A DNA stretch of 64,000 nt, taken from contig JAFS01000001.1 in assembly GCA_000526255.1 (NCBI GenBank), positions 868,001 through 932,000 of the forward strand. The letters are read 5' to 3'. Below are positions 61,563 to 64,000 of the stretch, one piece after another. Below the pieces are notes generated by a model. It saw only the letters and a program-made list of their open reading frames with translations, searched no databases and had not been told where the DNA came from. Numbering within the stretch: the first letter of the stretch is position 1; the number at the start of each line of letters is the position of its first letter. This DNA comes from Verrucomicrobia bacterium LP2A (GTDB lineage Bacteria; Verrucomicrobiota; Verrucomicrobiia; Methylacidiphilales; Methylacidiphilaceae). The translations under genes were made by a program, and so were the position numbers.

Positions 61563-62083
61563 AGTTCCTCCTGCCACTCGTCGCCTGCCTGGTCCTCCTC
61601 GCCGCATCCGCCGCCGAGCTTCGCGCACAATTCCCCGAGGCAAAGCCCCCGGAGCTGCAGACGCACCCGGACGCGACGGTCGTCACCTCCAACACCTTCC
61701 GGCTCGACATGAACATCCATCAGGGCTTCTTTAACGGAAATGTCATCATGATCACCAACAACATGCGGCTGAGATCCAACGAAATGACCGTCTTCTTCGA
61801 TGAGACCGGCAGCCAGGTGAAACGGTTGATCGCCCGGGGCGATGCCTTGCTCGAGCAGCCCAATCGGACGGGCAAGTCGCACCAGATGGAATACATCGTC
61901 GCCGAGAACAAGCTCATCATGACCGGCAATCCCGAGGTGATCGATACCCAGAACCATGTCACGGGAACGGTCATTACCCTCTTCCGGGAGACCGATCAGA
62001 TGCAGGTCGACGGCCATAGCAAGGTCGTCCTCTACCAAGGGGCGAATCAGCCGCAGGCGCCGCAACCCGCATCGAATCGATAA
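61559..62083 (+). CDS. LptA/OstA-like periplasmic LPS transport protein
   Basis: A 174-residue protein: signal peptide (KFLLPLVACLVLLAASAAELRA), then an OstA-type beta-jellyroll with FRLDMNIHQGFFNGNVIMI, NNMRLRSNEMTVFFDETGSQ and KLIMTGNPEVIDTQNHVTGT. This pattern (mark of unwanted free structure, then conversion of strands) is typical of LptA. It would bridge LptC and LptD across the periplasm. The ATG overlaps the upstream stop (ATGA). Confidence 0.75.
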   Translation: MKFLLPLVACLVLLAASAAELRAQFPEAKPPELQTHPDATVVTSNTFRLDMNIHQGFFNGNVIMITNNMRLRSNEMTVFFDETGSQVKRLIARGDALLEQPNRTGKSHQMEYIVAENKLIMTGNPEVIDTQNHVTGTVITLFRETDQMQVDGHSKVVLYQGANQPQAPQPASNR

Positions 62084-62098
62084 CCGAGCGCACCCCCC

Positions 62099-63301
62099 AT
62101 GTTTCGTCGACGAGTCCTCATCCTTTCCACGAGCGCCGGCACGGGGCATCTGCGTGCCGCCGAGGCGCTCGGGAAGGTCTTCCGCCAGCAGCCGGAAACC
62201 GAAGAGGTCCTGACCGTCGACGCCCTCAAGTTCACCAACAAGATCTTCCGCGACTTCTATTCAAGCCTCTACATCCAACTGGTAGAGAAGGCGCCCGCCT
62301 TCCTCGGCTGGTGGTACAAGATGACCGACGAGCCGTGGAAGACCGACCGGATGCGCCTCATGCTCGATCGGCTCAATACGGGGCCCTTGGTCGAGTTCAT
62401 TGAAAGCTATGCTCCGGACATCACCGTCTGCACCCACTTCCTTCCTGCGGAGCTGATCTCCCACTTGATCTCCCAGGCCGGATTGCGCACGCGCCTATCG
62501 ATCGTCGTGACCGACTTCCACTTCCATGCCATGTGGCTCTGCCGCCTCTTCCACCGCTATTTCGTCGCCACTGAGGAGACGCGCGTCCATTTGAGCCGCC
62601 TGGGCCTGCCGGAAGAGCGGATCACCGTCAGCGGGATCCCGATCGATCCCGTGTTTTCCCAACCCCTCAGCCGCTCCGAGGCGCGCCGGGCCTTGGGGCT
62701 CGACCCCGACCTCCCACTTCTCCTGGTCTCCGCCGGGGCCCTCGGCGTCGGACCGGCCGAGGTGGTCGTCGACTCCCTGCGAGGTCTCTCCACACCCGTG
62801 CAAATCGTCGTGATCTGCGGCAAGAATCCGCCCCTTCACGAGCGCCTCGCGCAAACAAGACGCGATTGGAGGAACTCCTCTCCCTTGAAAGTACTCGGCT
62901 TCACCCACGAGATGCACCGGTGGATGGCCGCCGCCGACCTCCTGATCGGCAAGCCCGGAGGGCTCACCGCCTCCGAATCGATGGCCAAAGGGCTTCCGAT
63001 GGTCGTGGTGGCTCCGATCCCGGGTCAGGAAGAGCTCAACAGCGATTATCTCCTCGAGCAGCGGGCGGCCATCAAATGCCACGAGTTCACGACGCTCGCC
63101 TACAAGGTCGACTCCCTCCTTTGCGATCCCTCGCGCTTGCAGGCGATGCGTACAGCAGCTCGGGACGCGGCCCGCCCGAACGCGGCACAGATCATCGTCC
63201 GCCGCCTGCTCGAAGACGAAGCCAAGGAGCCAGAACCCGTTTGGATCAGTCGCAAACAAAAGCAGCAGATCGCCCAGGTAGCCAAGGGAGTGAAGCTCTA
63301 G
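62099..63301 (+). CDS. GT28-type glycosyltransferase (MGDG synthase/UgtP-like)
   Basis: A 400-residue GT-B enzyme. The N-terminal MGDG-synthase domain has VLILSTSAGTGHLRAAEALG and TVCTHFLPAELISHL then VVTDFHFHAMWL. The C-terminal GT28 domain has LLVSAGALGVGPAEVVVDSL, VVICGKNPPLHERL and the sugar-nucleotide region LIGKPGGLTASESMAKGLPM. Such enzymes transfer a hexose to diacylglycerol or a related lipid; the exact acceptor is not clear. It follows the Lpt genes in the same direction. Confidence 0.85.
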   Translation: MFRRRVLILSTSAGTGHLRAAEALGKVFRQQPETEEVLTVDALKFTNKIFRDFYSSLYIQLVEKAPAFLGWWYKMTDEPWKTDRMRLMLDRLNTGPLVEFIESYAPDITVCTHFLPAELISHLISQAGLRTRLSIVVTDFHFHAMWLCRLFHRYFVATEETRVHLSRLGLPEERITVSGIPIDPVFSQPLSRSEARRALGLDPDLPLLLVSAGALGVGPAEVVVDSLRGLSTPVQIVVICGKNPPLHERLAQTRRDWRNSSPLKVLGFTHEMHRWMAAADLLIGKPGGLTASESMAKGLPMVVVAPIPGQEELNSDYLLEQRAAIKCHEFTTLAYKVDSLLCDPSRLQAMRTAARDAARPNAAQIIVRRLLEDEAKEPEPVWISRKQKQQIAQVAKGVKL

Positions 63302-63324
63302 CGAAGAACCTTGGCCTCCCGGGA

Positions 63325-64000
63325 ATGGCTTCTCGGGCCTCCCTCCCTCCCGCCGCCACGCCCTTGCCCCAATTCCTTTGGGGAGTCGCGACCTCCGGCT
63401 ATCAGCACGAGGGAGGCATCAACGGACCGGGAGAACCCCTCAACAATTGGGCTTGGGCCGAACGGGACCGGCTGGTCGAGGCCTCCGGCCGCGCAAGCAA
63501 TTTCTGGGAGCTCGCCGAAGCCGACCTGGAGAGGGCGGCCCGGCTGGGACTCAATGCCTTTCGCCTTGAGCTCTCCTGGAGCCGGATCCAGCCGATCCGC
63601 ACCCTTCCCGACCCGGACACGGGCGCTCCCCCGCCTCCCTTCGATTCCGAAGCTCTCGAGCGGTACGCCGCGATCCTGGCCCACTGCCGCCTCCACGGAC
63701 TCGAGCCGATCGTCACCCTCCACCATTTTACCCATCCCGCCTGGCTGGGCCTGGACGCCTGGCTGCGCACGGAGACGATCGACCACTACATCACCTACGT
63801 CCGCGAAGCCGTCCGAACCCTCCTCGCGCTGCTTGCGCAAAGGCACGGTGTCCTCCCGCCCCGCGTCTACCTTACGACCAACGAGCCTAACATGCTGGCC
63901 GCCTGCCACTACCTCTATGGCTATTTTCCCACGGGCCCGACGCGGGGAATCCATCCGACGGCCAAGGTACTGATGCATCTGCTGGAGGCTCACATCCGCG
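63325..64000 (+). CDS. Glycoside hydrolase family 1 enzyme, 5' part
   Basis: From ATG 63325 the frame stays open to the window end (225 codons). It shows QFLWGVATSGYQHEGGINGP, ARLGLNAFRLELSWSRIQP, GLEPIVTLHHFTHPAWL and YLTTNEPNMLAACHYLYGYF. The last contains the NEP acid/base Glu of GH1, so beta-glucosidase or a related beta-glycosidase is likely. The nucleophile Glu lies beyond the window. The start is 23 bases after the glycosyltransferase gene, so they may be co-transcribed. Confidence 0.88.
   Translation, partial: MASRASLPPAATPLPQFLWGVATSGYQHEGGINGPGEPLNNWAWAERDRLVEASGRASNFWELAEADLERAARLGLNAFRLELSWSRIQPIRTLPDPDTGAPPPPFDSEALERYAAILAHCRLHGLEPIVTLHHFTHPAWLGLDAWLRTETIDHYITYVREAVRTLLALLAQRHGVLPPRVYLTTNEPNMLAACHYLYGYFPTGPTRGIHPTAKVLMHLLEAHIR

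Noticed and set aside
63298-63993. Minus-strand frame at the right edge
   Set aside because: Shadow of the partial GH1 gene, whose TTNEPN motif is on the + strand.

Overview
The window looks like chromosomal DNA of a GC-rich Gram-negative bacterium carrying one large genomic island. LPS and outer-membrane genes (bamA, skp, lpxD, kdsA, kdsB, gmhB, a heptose kinase, lptC-like, lptA-like) show a double membrane. My impression is a verrucomicrobial (PVC) chromosome, possibly related to Methylacidimicrobium. That is inference from gene style only: no rRNA and no methanotrophy gene is present to test it. Left core (1-30.8 kb): the end of a beta-ketoacyl synthase, a synthase-like partner that has lost the catalytic Cys, an AMP-binding acyl-activating enzyme and a FabZ-like dehydratase suggest a small fatty-acyl or polyene pathway, with a HydE-like radical SAM enzyme and secreted proteins interspersed. 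Next come ispF, a beta-hydroxyacid dehydrogenase, tRNA-Glu, a YjbQ-like protein, glnD with a GAF histidine kinase, pdxJ, an AraC regulator and kdpDE without kdpABC. A translation/replication block (rplY, pth, rpsF, ssb, rplI), the envelope block (bamA, skp, lpxD) and the threonine genes (hom, thrC) follow, then a LeuC-type dehydratase, a small lipoprotein and tRNA-Ser(GGA). Island (about 30.8-51.2 or 51.6 kb): it starts exactly at the 3' end of tRNA-Ser with a large serine recombinase. Its contents look alphaproteobacterial: PIN/Phd toxin-antitoxin, an AlpA regulator, a TraA-type relaxase with a recognisable oriT and TraC/TraD, a sugar-nucleotide-type epimerase, TetR, ArsR/SRPBCC, a broken DHFR-like gene, hsdM plus a DUF1016 nuclease plus a truncated hsdS, an ISL3-family element, a GMC oxidoreductase fragment, a broken luxR, hchA, HigBA and MazE with a truncated MazF. 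The most striking feature is that the 3' end of the recombinase gene recurs, always in the same orientation, at four further points (about 38.6, 41.6, 46.4 and 49.0 kb). Each recurrence separates unrelated cargo and is followed by a differently eroded piece of the recombinase gene, so the island reads like a tandem stack of related elements. Right core (51.7-64 kb): an RDD protein, HemJ-like and DUF3817 membrane proteins, a CPA2 antiporter, an L,D-transpeptidase, pheA, then a long same-strand run of LPS-precursor genes (heptose kinase, gmhB, kdsB, pyrG, kdsA, lptC-like, lptA-like), a GT28-type glycosyltransferase and the start of a GH1 glycosidase that runs off the window.
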